A DNA stretch of 64,000 bases, taken from the NCBI GenBank assembly GCA_051208035.1, contig JBPJFZ010000007.1:186001-250000 (forward strand), read 5' to 3'. A program made the translations under genes and the position numbers. Position 1 is the stretch's first letter. Every line of letters starts with the position of its first letter. Under the pieces are notes generated by a model. The model worked only from the letters and a program-made list of their open reading frames with translations, had not been told where the DNA came from and searched no databases. Below are positions 1 to 8,685 of the stretch, one piece after another. This stretch comes from JACKOB01 sp024234575. GTDB lineage: Bacteria > Pseudomonadota > Gammaproteobacteria > Pseudomonadales > Oleiphilaceae.

Positions 1-640
1 CGACAGGCTTTTTTAGAAAGACAAAGCGACTAGTGATGATAACTTCTCTAATTAAGTTAATTGCTTCGCTGATGTCGGCATTGAGTGCGAGATGGAAATC
101 CGTTACTACCATCATGTCGAGAGCGCCAGCATTGCCGGAGGCGACGACTTCTGTGATGAAACGGGAGTTGGGAATGGTTACCAGATTATCGTCCAATGTT
201 TGCAGGCGGACGGAGCGGAGCCCAATGCTGACAATCTCTCCGTAGACATCGCCAAAGCTAACTTTGTCACCCGCCTGAAAAGGTTTCTCGAAAAGTAGAA
301 GAAAACCGGCCACAACCGACGCAGCAACATCCTTTAAAGCAATACCCATGGCGACAGCGATGGAACCACCCGCTGCGATCATGAACTCTTTTGGTGGCTG
401 AATGATGCTGATAACAAGGCCAACTCCTCCGAATATATAGATAGAAAAAGTAAGCAATGTACTGAACTGTAATATCAAAAAGCGCTGTGTGGTGAAGCGA
501 AGCATTAACCGTTCAGCAAGCAGACGAATTAAGAAGTTAACTGACCAGAGCCCTACTCCTGCAACGAGCAGAAGTAAAAGCTTATAAACATCAAACAGGT
601 TGGCAAGAGAAGTTATATCACTCACGATTTCATTATTCAT
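1..640 (-). CDS. MscS-family mechanosensitive channel (3' end outside window)
   Basis: Small-conductance mechanosensitive channel of the inner membrane, which would release solutes on hypo-osmotic shock. I translated the minus strand from an ATG at 640-638. It gives two or three hydrophobic segments, then the MscS pore-helix signature (glycine/alanine-rich 'VAMGIALKDVAASVVAGF'), then the beta-domain start 'FEKPFQAGDKV' and 'VTIPNSRF'. All are classic for the family. The frame stays open to base 1, so the C-terminus is missing. The start lies 8 bp inside the end of the upstream NTPase gene, so the two are probably translationally coupled. The family call is firm. Its physiological pairing with the NTPase is inference. 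Confidence 0.9.
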   Translation of the reverse strand, partial: MNNEIVSDITSLANLFDVYKLLLLLVAGVGLWSVNFLIRLLAERLMLRFTTQRFLILQFSTLLTFSIYIFGGVGLVISIIQPPKEFMIAAGGSIAVAMGIALKDVAASVVAGFLLLFEKPFQAGDKVSFGDVYGEIVSIGLRSVRLQTLDDNLVTIPNSRFITEVVASGNAGALDMMVVTDFHLALNADISEAINLIREVIITSRFVFLKKPV

Positions 641-3569
641 GGAGCATATTCTTCCTTTGTAAATAGTTGTTAATAAAGTGGAAATGTATCAGATGAAACG
701 AACACCGGCTCTCTTCCTGTTTTATAAAACCTTTGTCCAGCGCTAGTCGCAACGCGCTTGAGACAACTCCTGGATCAAGACTGGTAGCAAGAACCAAATC
801 ACTTTCACTCATCGAGTGATGTATTAATATTGATGCATAGACGAATAGAAAAGAAGTTGGCACTGCGCTCATATCTGGAGTTGAGAGCTTTTTGGGCGGC
901 ATTGCCACCACTTTTCTGCCGGATTGCACATCGACGGTTTTTAACCAGAGTCGCTGAGCTATTGCCGGGTTACCCTGGCACAAATCGCTGAGTAAATAGA
1001 AAAAGCGCTGTTCGGCTGTGCGAATTGCGTGGTTGTTAGTGCGGCTTGTTGCAGACAGTGCCGCCTTATTGTACTCGAGCTTAAACTGGCTCCGATGATG
1101 TCTTGATAGTATTAAGGAGCGAATTTCGGATGGCGTCCAGCGTTTAATGTTGACGCTATCCAGGGCGCAAGTGATATCCGGCATGGCGCGACGAAGATAG
1201 TTCCAGCTTAGGTTATTCATGCTGATTATCCAAAATATCTTGCTACGGGTGCTGCGCATGATTTTTAGCAGTAAACGAATGGCTGAGAGGTGACCAACCT
1301 GTGTCAGAAACAAGTGATGTGCATCGTCAATAATTATGACTCGCGGAATATCCGGATCAGGACTCAGTTCTTCGTCTTCAATTCGAACTTTATACTCCGT
1401 CAAAAGTTGTCGCAAACCTTCTTCTGTAGTGATTTTAGTCGGTAGGGAGATGAATGTGCTGGTACTTTTTATTTCCCCCTTATTGCACTGCTCCGTTAAG
1501 CGTTGAAGCGTGCAGGTTTTACCCATGCCTTTTTCACCACAAATAATGGCGGTCCGGCTAAGTGTACTGGCAGTTATCCAGTTGTTGATTTTTTCTGTCA
1601 GGTTGGCGAGCAACCCGGTATTTATGTAGGGCAAATCTGTCAGCAATCGCTTATCAGAAAACCAGGTTTCATAGTTGGCTGGTGTGTCAGTTTCATCTTC
1701 TTCTACTTCAGCGACTTCTTTCTTAGTAAGGCTTTTTATCGATATCGAATGGGAAAATAGGCGCCTATACCAGGAAAACAGCATTAGTTGATTATGTATC
1801 AGTATGACGGTATTGCTGATAACAATGGGAATGATAAGTAGTGGGGTGAAAGATTTTACATGCGCAGTTTTAGTTTCTATCGGCGTATTGCGATGTACAA
1901 CGCGATTCAGCAAGACGTCCATATTAATTTGAATATCTTCAGCTTGAGCGTCAAGTGATCTTTTTATGATGATGTATGAGATTAGTAGCAATAGGCTTAA
2001 GCCCAGATGATATATATATCCTTGACCGGTTGTTGCTTCAATTAGTTTAATCGCGATGAGTAGTATCAGCAGAGAACGGCTTAGTCTATTGCTGCGCTCA
2101 GTAATTTGTTGTAAGGAGGTGCCGGATAAAAACTTTCCGGCATTGTCTGCGATGCGGATAAGCACGGACTCTGCGAATATGGAAAAGAGACGATAAATGA
2201 GGTAGATATAGACTACTGTCGAGCAAAACCAGTAGGCCACCGAAGAGCTTAGCAGGTAGGTATTGTTGCTAAATGTAAGGAGAATCAATGCGACAGCCAC
2301 ATAAAAATATGGGGCAGTGATTCCCATTAATGCTGACAATGAGCGCATTGCACCTGACTGCCCCACTAACAGCAGTGTGTCTTGCATAAGCCCTAGCTTT
2401 TGGCTTAGGTATTGTGAGAGCCAAAGCAATAAGGCCAGGTATAAAATCGATTTGGCCCAATTGAGAGCAGACTGAAAAACCAGCGAGGCTTTTTCGGCAG
2501 GAGAGAGCTGGTTTAGCCACAAGAAGGTTTGCACTGCTTTTAATGGATAACTTAGTGTGAAGTAAAGCGCTTGGGATTCTATGCGAATTGCCTTGCTCTG
2601 ATCATCAAACAGGTCGCTGAAGCTGTAATAGTTTCTCGACCATAACTTTCTTGCTTCAATAACTCCCAGCTTAATATTGGCTTGAGAAAACCAAAGTTCA
2701 CTGCGGATCTGGCTGAGTTTGTTTGCCGTTTGTTTTAAGAAGGCTTGTTCGGTTGTGGAAAGCGCGCTTAGTGTTTCATCAGAAAGGTCAATATGTTCAG
2801 ACAGTGAAAAAGTTTCTGTCCATAACACCGCAAAAAAGTGTTCAATTTCCTGCTGAACATCGAGGTTTTCCATATGCAGCGATTGGTAGTTCATGATGGA
2901 GAGTTCACGCAGAATACCGAACAGCTTTTCTGACCACAGTTCAAGGGATGTGACAGATGCCTTGAGGTGGCTAAGAGAGGCTTCTGTCATCAAGTCGGGC
3001 TGATGGCTGATTTCTGCTTTAACCCTGGTAATCTGCTGCTGTTGCTCTTGGATAGTGACGCCGATATTGGTGATGAGCAGGAAATTCCGTCGCTGCATTG
3101 CGGGCAATTGCAGAAATTTTATTGAGGCTTCCCTCAGATCCTTTGTGGCAATGCCCAGCTGCTCGGATATTGTAGAAAAATTCGGCTCGAGCTCCGTACA
3201 GTTAGCATTTGCACTGTAGCGCTGAACTTCCTTTGGGCTGCTTAGCTCACTAAGACGCAGTCTTACTGCGTTTTCATCCTGTACGTCGAACCCGAAAATA
3301 GTATTGAGATCAATAAAGATTTCGGGCTTACCTATGCTTAATTTTTCGAGAAATTGCGATACCTGTAAACGCTTTAGTAATTGTGCGTTGAGCTTTTCTA
3401 GTTTGTCTTGTTCTAGCTCACACCAGCGCTGACCGCCTGTTATCGTAGTCGAAACGTCGTCTTCCGCTTTTACTTGGGCTGACGAGAGGAGCCATCCAGT
3501 TAGCAGTATGAGCATGCAACTGAGAAAGGCGTTGCCAAGGCGTATGTTCGTGGTTTTTAAGAGAAACAC
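633..3569 (-). CDS. Large membrane protein with C-terminal P-loop NTPase domain
   Basis: I do not recognise a named family for the whole 978-residue protein. It has an N-terminal signal-like segment (about residues 14-35), a largely helical periplasmic-looking region to about 360, and several hydrophobic helices between about 365 and 600. A cytoplasmic NTPase module follows, with Walker A 'GEKGMGKT' near 678-685 and Walker B 'VIIIDDAHH' near 744-752. The C-terminal ~80 residues could be a winged-helix-like region. The layout suggests a membrane-tethered AAA/STAND-like ATPase. Its stop codon overlaps the start of the MscS gene by 8 bp, implying an operon and a shared role, perhaps control of channel activity. 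Function is unknown. Confidence 0.75.
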   Translation of the reverse strand: MFLLKTTNIRLGNAFLSCMLILLTGWLLSSAQVKAEDDVSTTITGGQRWCELEQDKLEKLNAQLLKRLQVSQFLEKLSIGKPEIFIDLNTIFGFDVQDENAVRLRLSELSSPKEVQRYSANANCTELEPNFSTISEQLGIATKDLREASIKFLQLPAMQRRNFLLITNIGVTIQEQQQQITRVKAEISHQPDLMTEASLSHLKASVTSLELWSEKLFGILRELSIMNYQSLHMENLDVQQEIEHFFAVLWTETFSLSEHIDLSDETLSALSTTEQAFLKQTANKLSQIRSELWFSQANIKLGVIEARKLWSRNYYSFSDLFDDQSKAIRIESQALYFTLSYPLKAVQTFLWLNQLSPAEKASLVFQSALNWAKSILYLALLLWLSQYLSQKLGLMQDTLLLVGQSGAMRSLSALMGITAPYFYVAVALILLTFSNNTYLLSSSVAYWFCSTVVYIYLIYRLFSIFAESVLIRIADNAGKFLSGTSLQQITERSNRLSRSLLILLIAIKLIEATTGQGYIYHLGLSLLLLISYIIIKRSLDAQAEDIQINMDVLLNRVVHRNTPIETKTAHVKSFTPLLIIPIVISNTVILIHNQLMLFSWYRRLFSHSISIKSLTKKEVAEVEEDETDTPANYETWFSDKRLLTDLPYINTGLLANLTEKINNWITASTLSRTAIICGEKGMGKTCTLQRLTEQCNKGEIKSTSTFISLPTKITTEEGLRQLLTEYKVRIEDEELSPDPDIPRVIIIDDAHHLFLTQVGHLSAIRLLLKIMRSTRSKIFWIISMNNLSWNYLRRAMPDITCALDSVNIKRWTPSEIRSLILSRHHRSQFKLEYNKAALSATSRTNNHAIRTAEQRFFYLLSDLCQGNPAIAQRLWLKTVDVQSGRKVVAMPPKKLSTPDMSAVPTSFLFVYASILIHHSMSESDLVLATSLDPGVVSSALRLALDKGFIKQEESRCSFHLIHFHFINNYLQRKNMLHE

Positions 3570-3797
3570 ATTGATTCCTTTTACGGTCGGTCCAGAGTCA
3601 TCTTAGACCGAAACGGTATTGAGGGCACAGTGAAAAACGGCGAATTTCAAACGGGAGTAGCTTTTATTTGCTGTAACGCAACGTAACTGGCTGTTGAGGC
3701 TCTGTAATTCTGTGATCCAGTGCAGTCTTGAGGCGCGCGCTAGTCCGAAGATTGTGCCGCTTTTAAACACTAGACTGGAGTCGTTAACAAATGTTCA

Positions 3798-3805
3798 GGG
3801 GGGGG
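3798..3805 (+). repeat. G8 homopolymer at the ribosome binding site
   Basis: Eight consecutive G residues end one base before the ATG at 3807. They are the only Shine-Dalgarno-like sequence for that gene. Length change by slippage would alter RBS strength or spacing. Whether it varies is not visible here. Confidence 0.5.
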
Positions 3806-3806
3806 T

Positions 3807-4316
3807 ATGAGTATCAGCAGCGCAGTAAAACGAGAAAAAATTCCGGTCAGACTGGTAAAGTTGACGGAGTTAGCCGTGGTGCCAAGGTCGGAGTATTTAC
3901 CTGCACCGGTCTGCTCAGATCCGTTTGATGAGAAGAAAAGGCGATCTTTTTTCGGACTTTTAAGGGGGCATGAAAACGTAAAACCAGCCGAAGTGACCGT
4001 CTCGAACAATCTATCTGTTGTGCTGAATGCTGCGCTATGGATGAAAGTGCTGACGGATCAGGCCCACGTAGTCTCATTTTTTCTGGTATATGGCGACGAT
4101 AGTGGTGAGTACGCTGTTTTGGTAGATGAGGTGAAAGTTTCCGCGGATCATTCGGCGGTAATGCTAACAAATAATGTTTCGATTCAGTGTAAAGGCGAGG
4201 TTAAGTTTGTGAAGGCTTGCTGCAGCGGGCTTGCAGATAGTAAATACGTCATTGATGAATTGTTTGTACAGCGAGTGAAAGAGGCTGCCGTCCAACAGAA
4301 TAAAAAGACTGCCTGA
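3807..4316 (+). CDS. Hypothetical protein, 169 aa
   Basis: Not recognised. It is soluble in appearance, with no signal peptide or membrane segment. An N-terminal ~50 residues rich in basic and acidic residues is followed by a region with alternating hydrophobic beta-strand-like stretches ('AHVVSFFLVYG', 'YAVLVDEVKVSA', 'SAVMLTNNVSIQCKG'). It could be a small beta-barrel or PilZ-like fold, but I see no RxxxR motif to support PilZ. The start is an ATG preceded by an unusual G8 run. It stands alone between minus-strand genes. It is probably a real gene because the frame is long and the RBS is well placed, but the function is open. Confidence 0.6.
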   Translation: MSISSAVKREKIPVRLVKLTELAVVPRSEYLPAPVCSDPFDEKKRRSFFGLLRGHENVKPAEVTVSNNLSVVLNAALWMKVLTDQAHVVSFFLVYGDDSGEYAVLVDEVKVSADHSAVMLTNNVSIQCKGEVKFVKACCSGLADSKYVIDELFVQRVKEAAVQQNKKTA

Positions 4317-4444
4317 GCAGGATCTATCTGTAAAACAATCGTTTACCGTACTAAAGCGGATATAATGTGCGCGTTGATTCGCGACTTTGGTGTTTTCGTA
4401 ACCAATTTACCCTGTCATCCCCTAATGATGAACCGCGCTCTCGG

Positions 4445-4609
4445 TTAGTGCTTCCGTTCAGCAACGGTTGAATTTTTTCTTGTCTGATTAACCAGCGAAA
4501 CCGGCATACTAGCCCAGGTGAGTCCTGTTGCTTTGTTCAGGGTTTTGAGTGCTTCCTCGGGGTAACGAAGTTTCAGGTTATCGATCAGCTTCAACAATTC
4601 GTGACTCAT
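4445..4609 (-). CDS. Small hypothetical protein, 54 aa
   Basis: Short minus-strand frame that starts with ATG at 4609-4607 and ends TAA at 4445. The start is preceded by a strong 'AAAAGGAG' Shine-Dalgarno with about 6-7 nt spacing. The product begins MSHELLKLIDNLKLRYPEEA and looks like a compact, amphipathic helical polypeptide with a basic tail. No family is recognised. The good RBS and protein-like composition support translation. It lies alone between convergent and divergent neighbours. Confidence 0.5.
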   Translation of the reverse strand: MSHELLKLIDNLKLRYPEEALKTLNKATGLTWASMPVSLVNQTRKNSTVAERKH

Positions 4610-4941
4610 GACTTGCTCCTTTTAGTGATGCATAACTCTTTGTAGTAATGCGAGGGGCGTGCCAATCTTATTTTTGTGTGTGCTGGTGTATTACTTTTTT
4701 GAACACCATATTTTCTAATATATTGAAATATATAGATAAATAATTTTTATTGGTAAGGCAGACGAACCGCTGTCTGAGGGGGCTTGGCGGTTACAGACTC
4801 TTTATTAAGGCTCTCTGTGACGGAAAATGTCACAAATGGTCAACGAAAGCCCTAATTGTCTATGGTGATGGAGTTTGCGGGTTATTTTTCATTCTGAGAT
4901 TGGTATAATTGCCCCCCACTTTAACGACTGAGCACAGACTG
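4610..4941. other. Gene-free stretch, AT-rich
   Basis: About 330 bp with no convincing coding frame. The central part (about 4665-4760) is markedly A+T rich with 'ATATATTGAAATATATAG'-like sequence. The right end contains an extended -10 element feeding the DUF2288 gene. Nothing else is seen in it. Confidence 0.5.
4901..4909 (+). promoter_or_regulatory. Extended -10 promoter element (TGGTATAAT)
   Basis: A perfect TATAAT at 4904-4909 is preceded by the TG of an extended -10. A transcript would start near 4916, so initiation at the upstream in-frame TTG (4909) is not possible. The TTG at 4942 is favoured for the downstream gene. No good -35 is seen, as is usual for extended -10 promoters. Confidence 0.55.
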
Positions 4942-5253
4942 TTGACAGACTTCGATACGGACCTCAAAACCAAGCTAGCCTTAGAGACTGCGCGGATTCA
5001 CTGGCGCGAGTTGCAGCCCTGGTTCGCCAAAGGACATGCCATATCCGTTGCTGCGTCACTCGACCTGGTTGAGGTGAGTTTTCAGTTATGTCAGGACAAT
5101 AAAGCCATGTTTGAGGCATGGATGCTTGAAGGTTTGGTTAAGCCTGTAGAAGATGCAGAAGCTCAGGACTGGTTCGAGCGTGACACGGAGCTTTGGGCCG
5201 TAGTCGTCAAGCCCTGGGTGTTGGTGCAAGATAAGCCCCTGCAAAGCCATTAA
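4942..5253 (+). CDS. DUF2288 family protein
   Basis: Small cytoplasmic protein of about 103 residues. The pattern 'LKTKLALETARIHWRELQPWFAKG' and the later 'LVEVSFQLCQDNK' and 'DTELWAVVVKPWVLVQ' are what I know from DUF2288 (COG5626) proteins of gammaproteobacteria. Their function is unknown. The start is taken as TTG 4942 because the -10 element lies at 4904-4909 and because family members begin just before 'TDF/TDL'. It is a single gene with its own promoter. Confidence 0.75.
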   Translation: MTDFDTDLKTKLALETARIHWRELQPWFAKGHAISVAASLDLVEVSFQLCQDNKAMFEAWMLEGLVKPVEDAEAQDWFERDTELWAVVVKPWVLVQDKPLQSH

Positions 5254-5427
5254 TTCTTTTCACATGCATTTAAAGTGAGCTCTGTTGCTGAAAAATTGTG
5301 CAATAAATAGCGCTCATCTCTTCAATACGGTACAATCCGCGCCCCTTAATAATCCCGGCAAAAGAATAAATTAAATGGGATAGTCGTGCGCATGAAATTT
5401 ATTCAGACTCGCTGAATTCCGGAGGTT

Positions 5428-7005
5428 GTGTTGTTCGAGTTTCGATTGAACAAAAATGTCAGTATCAAAGACGATATTTTATCTGGTCTAACCGTTGCGT
5501 TAGCGCTTGTACCTGAGGCGGTAGCCTTTGCTTTTGTTGCCGGCGTTGAGCCTTTAGTAGGGCTCTATGCTGCCTTTATGGTTGGTCTGATTACGGCATG
5601 TATTGGCGGTCGGCCTGGAATGATTTCCGGAGCAACAGGTGCTTTGGCCGTTGTGATGGTTGCTTTGGTTGCAGATCATGGCGTCGAATATCTTTTCGCG
5701 ACCGTTGTTCTCATGGGCTTTCTGCAGATCGCGGCTGGCATATTGCGACTAGGAAAATTTATACGCATGGTGCCGCACCCTGTGATGCTGGGTTTTGTGA
5801 ATGGCTTGGCTATTGTGATTTTTCTTGCCCAACTTTCTCAATTTGGGCAGGCCGGGGAGCCGGGATGGTTGTCAGGTACCTCACTGGAAGGCTCGGTAAT
5901 CGATGTTGCCTGGCTGGATGCAGATAGTTTGACGCTTATGATGGGCTTAGTGTTCTTAACCATGGCGATCATTCGCTTTTTGCCCAAGCTGACGACAGCT
6001 GTGCCCTCTTCACTGGCGGCGATTGTGGTTGTCAGCCTTTTGGTGATAGGGCTTAATCTGGATACCCGTGTGGTGGGCGATGTGGCTTCTATTGCTGGGG
6101 GTTTGCCGACGTTTCATATTCCCGCGGTGCCTTTTACCTGGGAGACGCTCACGATTATTTTTCCTTATGCCTGTGTGCTAGCAGCCATTGGCCTCATCGA
6201 ATCATTACTGACTTTGCGGCTTGTGGATGAAATTACTGAAACACGAGGGAGTAGTAATCGGGAATGCATCGGTCAGGGTGTTGCCAATACTGTTACCGGT
6301 GTGTTTGGCGGGATGGGCGGATGTGCCATGATTGGCCAGAGCATGATCAATGTGAACTCTGGTGGACGCGGCAGGCTGTCAGGTATTACAGCGGCCCTGT
6401 CCCTGTTGGTGTTTATACTCTTTGCATCGTCATTAATTGAGAAAATTCCGGTAGCGGCGCTTGTGGGTGTCATGTTTATTGTGGTGCTAGGCACGTTTGA
6501 GTGGTCTAGTTTCCGTATTATGCGCAAGATACCCAAACAGGATGCTTTCGTGCTGGTGCTGGTTTCTGCGGTAACCGTCGCAACTGACCTGGCATTTGCC
6601 GTTATTGTTGGTGTTATCGTTGCTGCGCTGGTATTTGCCTGGGAGCATGCCAAGCATGTCATTATTACCAGAGCGCCAGACGTCGATGGTTCGACTGTCT
6701 ACGATGTAAATGGGCCATTATTTTTCGGATCGGTAACCAGCTTTTCAGAGCAGTTTACCCCGAAAGAGGATTTAGACGACGTAATAATTGATTTCGTTCA
6801 TTCTCGAGTTTGTGATCACTCGGCGATTGAGGCGATCGACAATCTGGCAGACCGTTATGTCTCAGAGGGAAAGATGCTGCATCTCAGGCATTTAAGTCCA
6901 GACTGCCGGCGTATGCTAAAAAAGGCAGGTGCACTGGTAGAAGTGAATGTCCTGGAAGATCCGAAGTATTATGTCGCGTCAACCAGCCTGAAAGTCGAAG
7001 CCTGA
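5428..7005 (+). CDS. SulP-family inorganic anion transporter with STAS domain
   Basis: Inner-membrane anion transporter (sulfate, bicarbonate or other anion; the substrate cannot be read from sequence). The N-terminal 'SGLTVALALVPEAVAFAF' is the SulP signature, followed by about 10-12 hydrophobic helices to about residue 410. A C-terminal STAS domain (about 430-520) has 'DDVIIDFVHSRVCDHSAIEAI'. Length of 525 is normal. The start is GTG 5428 or, better spaced from GGAGG at 5421-5425, TTG 5431. The gene ends just before a strong terminator at 7022-7052, so it is monocistronic. Confidence 0.9.
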   Translation: MLFEFRLNKNVSIKDDILSGLTVALALVPEAVAFAFVAGVEPLVGLYAAFMVGLITACIGGRPGMISGATGALAVVMVALVADHGVEYLFATVVLMGFLQIAAGILRLGKFIRMVPHPVMLGFVNGLAIVIFLAQLSQFGQAGEPGWLSGTSLEGSVIDVAWLDADSLTLMMGLVFLTMAIIRFLPKLTTAVPSSLAAIVVVSLLVIGLNLDTRVVGDVASIAGGLPTFHIPAVPFTWETLTIIFPYACVLAAIGLIESLLTLRLVDEITETRGSSNRECIGQGVANTVTGVFGGMGGCAMIGQSMINVNSGGRGRLSGITAALSLLVFILFASSLIEKIPVAALVGVMFIVVLGTFEWSSFRIMRKIPKQDAFVLVLVSAVTVATDLAFAVIVGVIVAALVFAWEHAKHVIITRAPDVDGSTVYDVNGPLFFGSVTSFSEQFTPKEDLDDVIIDFVHSRVCDHSAIEAIDNLADRYVSEGKMLHLRHLSPDCRRMLKKAGALVEVNVLEDPKYYVASTSLKVEA

Positions 7006-7021
7006 GCTGATATGGTGCCAT

Positions 7022-7052
7022 GCGACAGGGCTTCTCCCTGTCGCGCCTTTTT
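7022..7052 (+). terminator. Rho-independent terminator after the SulP gene
   Basis: Perfect 9-bp stem GCGACAGGG / CCCTGTCGC with a 5-nt loop, then GCC and a T5 run. It lies 17 bp after the SulP stop codon and separates it from the convergent patatin gene. Confidence 0.85.
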
Positions 7053-7074
7053 GCCTGTTTACCTTTCTGTCTGT

Positions 7075-8511
7075 TTACCCTTCTTGCGCCGCTGCCTTCC
7101 GGCGTAGTTTCTCGACGGTGTTTCGTAACGTCAGCCCAACGCGGGTTTGGTCGCGAATTTCTGCCATTCTTGGCCAGGTCGCCTGTTCACCCAGGTGAAT
7201 ATAATGCAATAGACCGTCCAGATCAGGGTTTGCCGCAACTTTCGTATATAAGGGTAAATGAAAGGGCAAATGGATATTAATGTCGCCAAGATAGGTTTGT
7301 CTTGCCATGCCATAGGCTTTATCAATAAGTGGCCGCCAGGAAGAGTTTTGCATAAGATCACGTGCAACCTCCAGAACCTCTGTGCTTTGTGCGTGGATGA
7401 CCGATGAGATAAAGCGTTTTGTGAACGGCAGCAGTCCCCGCTTGTTTCGATGCGTGATAAATGGAAGTACATGCGGGTTGGCCTGGCTGACAATTGTATG
7501 ATTGACGTTGTGCAAGCGGCTGATGCGAAGAAGTGGCACATCACTGTGGACAGAGCCATCGATCCACTTTTCTGTCTCCATATACGGGATATCATCTCCC
7601 TTCTCATTTCGCGCCCTTAAGCTGACAGGTGGAAATACGCCAGGTATGGCACAAGAGGCTAATGCGGCATGTGGAATAATGACATCAGGTGCGGTTAAGT
7701 GGGACAAAACCCGTGGCTTTTGGTTCGCTCGTGTCGGCGAAACAGTAATATTAAGCACTCTGCCGGAGCGAGCATAGGCCTCGGCAAACGTAACGTCGCC
7801 AACATTGTGCAGAATATGTTCGTAGAGGCCACCTGCATCCATAATAAACCCCGTTTTAATGGCTGTTTTTAAGGGCGCTTTTCGCAGAGCCTGGCGATGG
7901 ATTCTTTCTGGATGTTTAAAAAACTCGTCTAACTCTTCGTCTGAACGTGCACATATTCCCGCAGCAACGATCGAGCCCATACTCGAACCGGAGAGAATAT
8001 TGGGTAGCAACCGCTGTTGCCAAAGCGCCTTAACGACACCGAGATGATATATACCAAATGCCGCGCCACCGCTCAGAACCAATGCTGAACGACCATAGTT
8101 ATGATAAGCCTGCTCGAACTTTTTTAGTTTTTCTCTTATCGGCACACCAGGCACATCCGCGTCGCTTAAATAGTCAATCGCTGTGCAGACGGTTTCGAGA
8201 TATCGGCTGATCACTTCTTTGGTGCCGCAAAGTGCAATCTGATAAAGCTGTGGATTACTGATTTCGCTTAAGTGTCGATAGAGACTTTCGGTTATTAACG
8301 ACATCAAGGCAGAGGTATCCTCTGCTTCCAAAGCTGACTGCAATTGCACGATATGATTTTGCAGTAAAGATGAATGGAATAAATCGGATTCATTGTCAGC
8401 GCGCCACTCGCAGGAGCCGTTGTGTAAGTCAATCTCAGAGGCAATGGCTAACCATTGTTCGTAACTTCGTGCCAGGGAAATATCCCGTTGTAACTTCTTG
8501 AGCGCGGCCAT
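7075..8511 (-). CDS. Patatin-like phospholipase with N-terminal DUF3336
   Basis: Predicted serine lipid acyl hydrolase, 478 residues. The N-terminal ~130 residues ('LQRDISLARSYEQWLAIA') match DUF3336. The patatin domain follows, with oxyanion loop 'SGGAAFGIYHLG', nucleophile elbow GSSMG (Ser about 177) and the catalytic-dyad 'DGS' (Asp about 318). There is no signal peptide. The start chosen is the ATG at 8511, which has GGAG 5 nt upstream; a longer in-frame extension upstream lacks an RBS. Such proteins resemble yeast Tgl lipases and are often linked to storage-lipid turnover. A paralogue lies at 60637-62136. Confidence 0.9.
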   Translation of the reverse strand: MAALKKLQRDISLARSYEQWLAIASEIDLHNGSCEWRADNESDLFHSSLLQNHIVQLQSALEAEDTSALMSLITESLYRHLSEISNPQLYQIALCGTKEVISRYLETVCTAIDYLSDADVPGVPIREKLKKFEQAYHNYGRSALVLSGGAAFGIYHLGVVKALWQQRLLPNILSGSSMGSIVAAGICARSDEELDEFFKHPERIHRQALRKAPLKTAIKTGFIMDAGGLYEHILHNVGDVTFAEAYARSGRVLNITVSPTRANQKPRVLSHLTAPDVIIPHAALASCAIPGVFPPVSLRARNEKGDDIPYMETEKWIDGSVHSDVPLLRISRLHNVNHTIVSQANPHVLPFITHRNKRGLLPFTKRFISSVIHAQSTEVLEVARDLMQNSSWRPLIDKAYGMARQTYLGDINIHLPFHLPLYTKVAANPDLDGLLHYIHLGEQATWPRMAEIRDQTRVGLTLRNTVEKLRRKAAAQEG

Positions 8512-8685
8512 ACAAACTCCGACATGGTTTAGAGGTTGAGAGGATGCCACGGCCAAAAATAAATGCAACAGGGGAAAACCGTTAAAGCAGGGGCTATGGT
8601 AGGGGGACGTTTCGCAAACTCGAATAAACTGTTGCTGATTTGGAGCGTTCAGCAAGTATTAAGACAGGTGCCAGAGGAACGAAGC

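Noticed and set aside
1503..1760. Plus-strand open frame inside the membrane NTPase gene
   Set aside because: It is a shadow of the minus-strand P-loop region, with no RBS and no protein-like hydrophobic pattern of its own.
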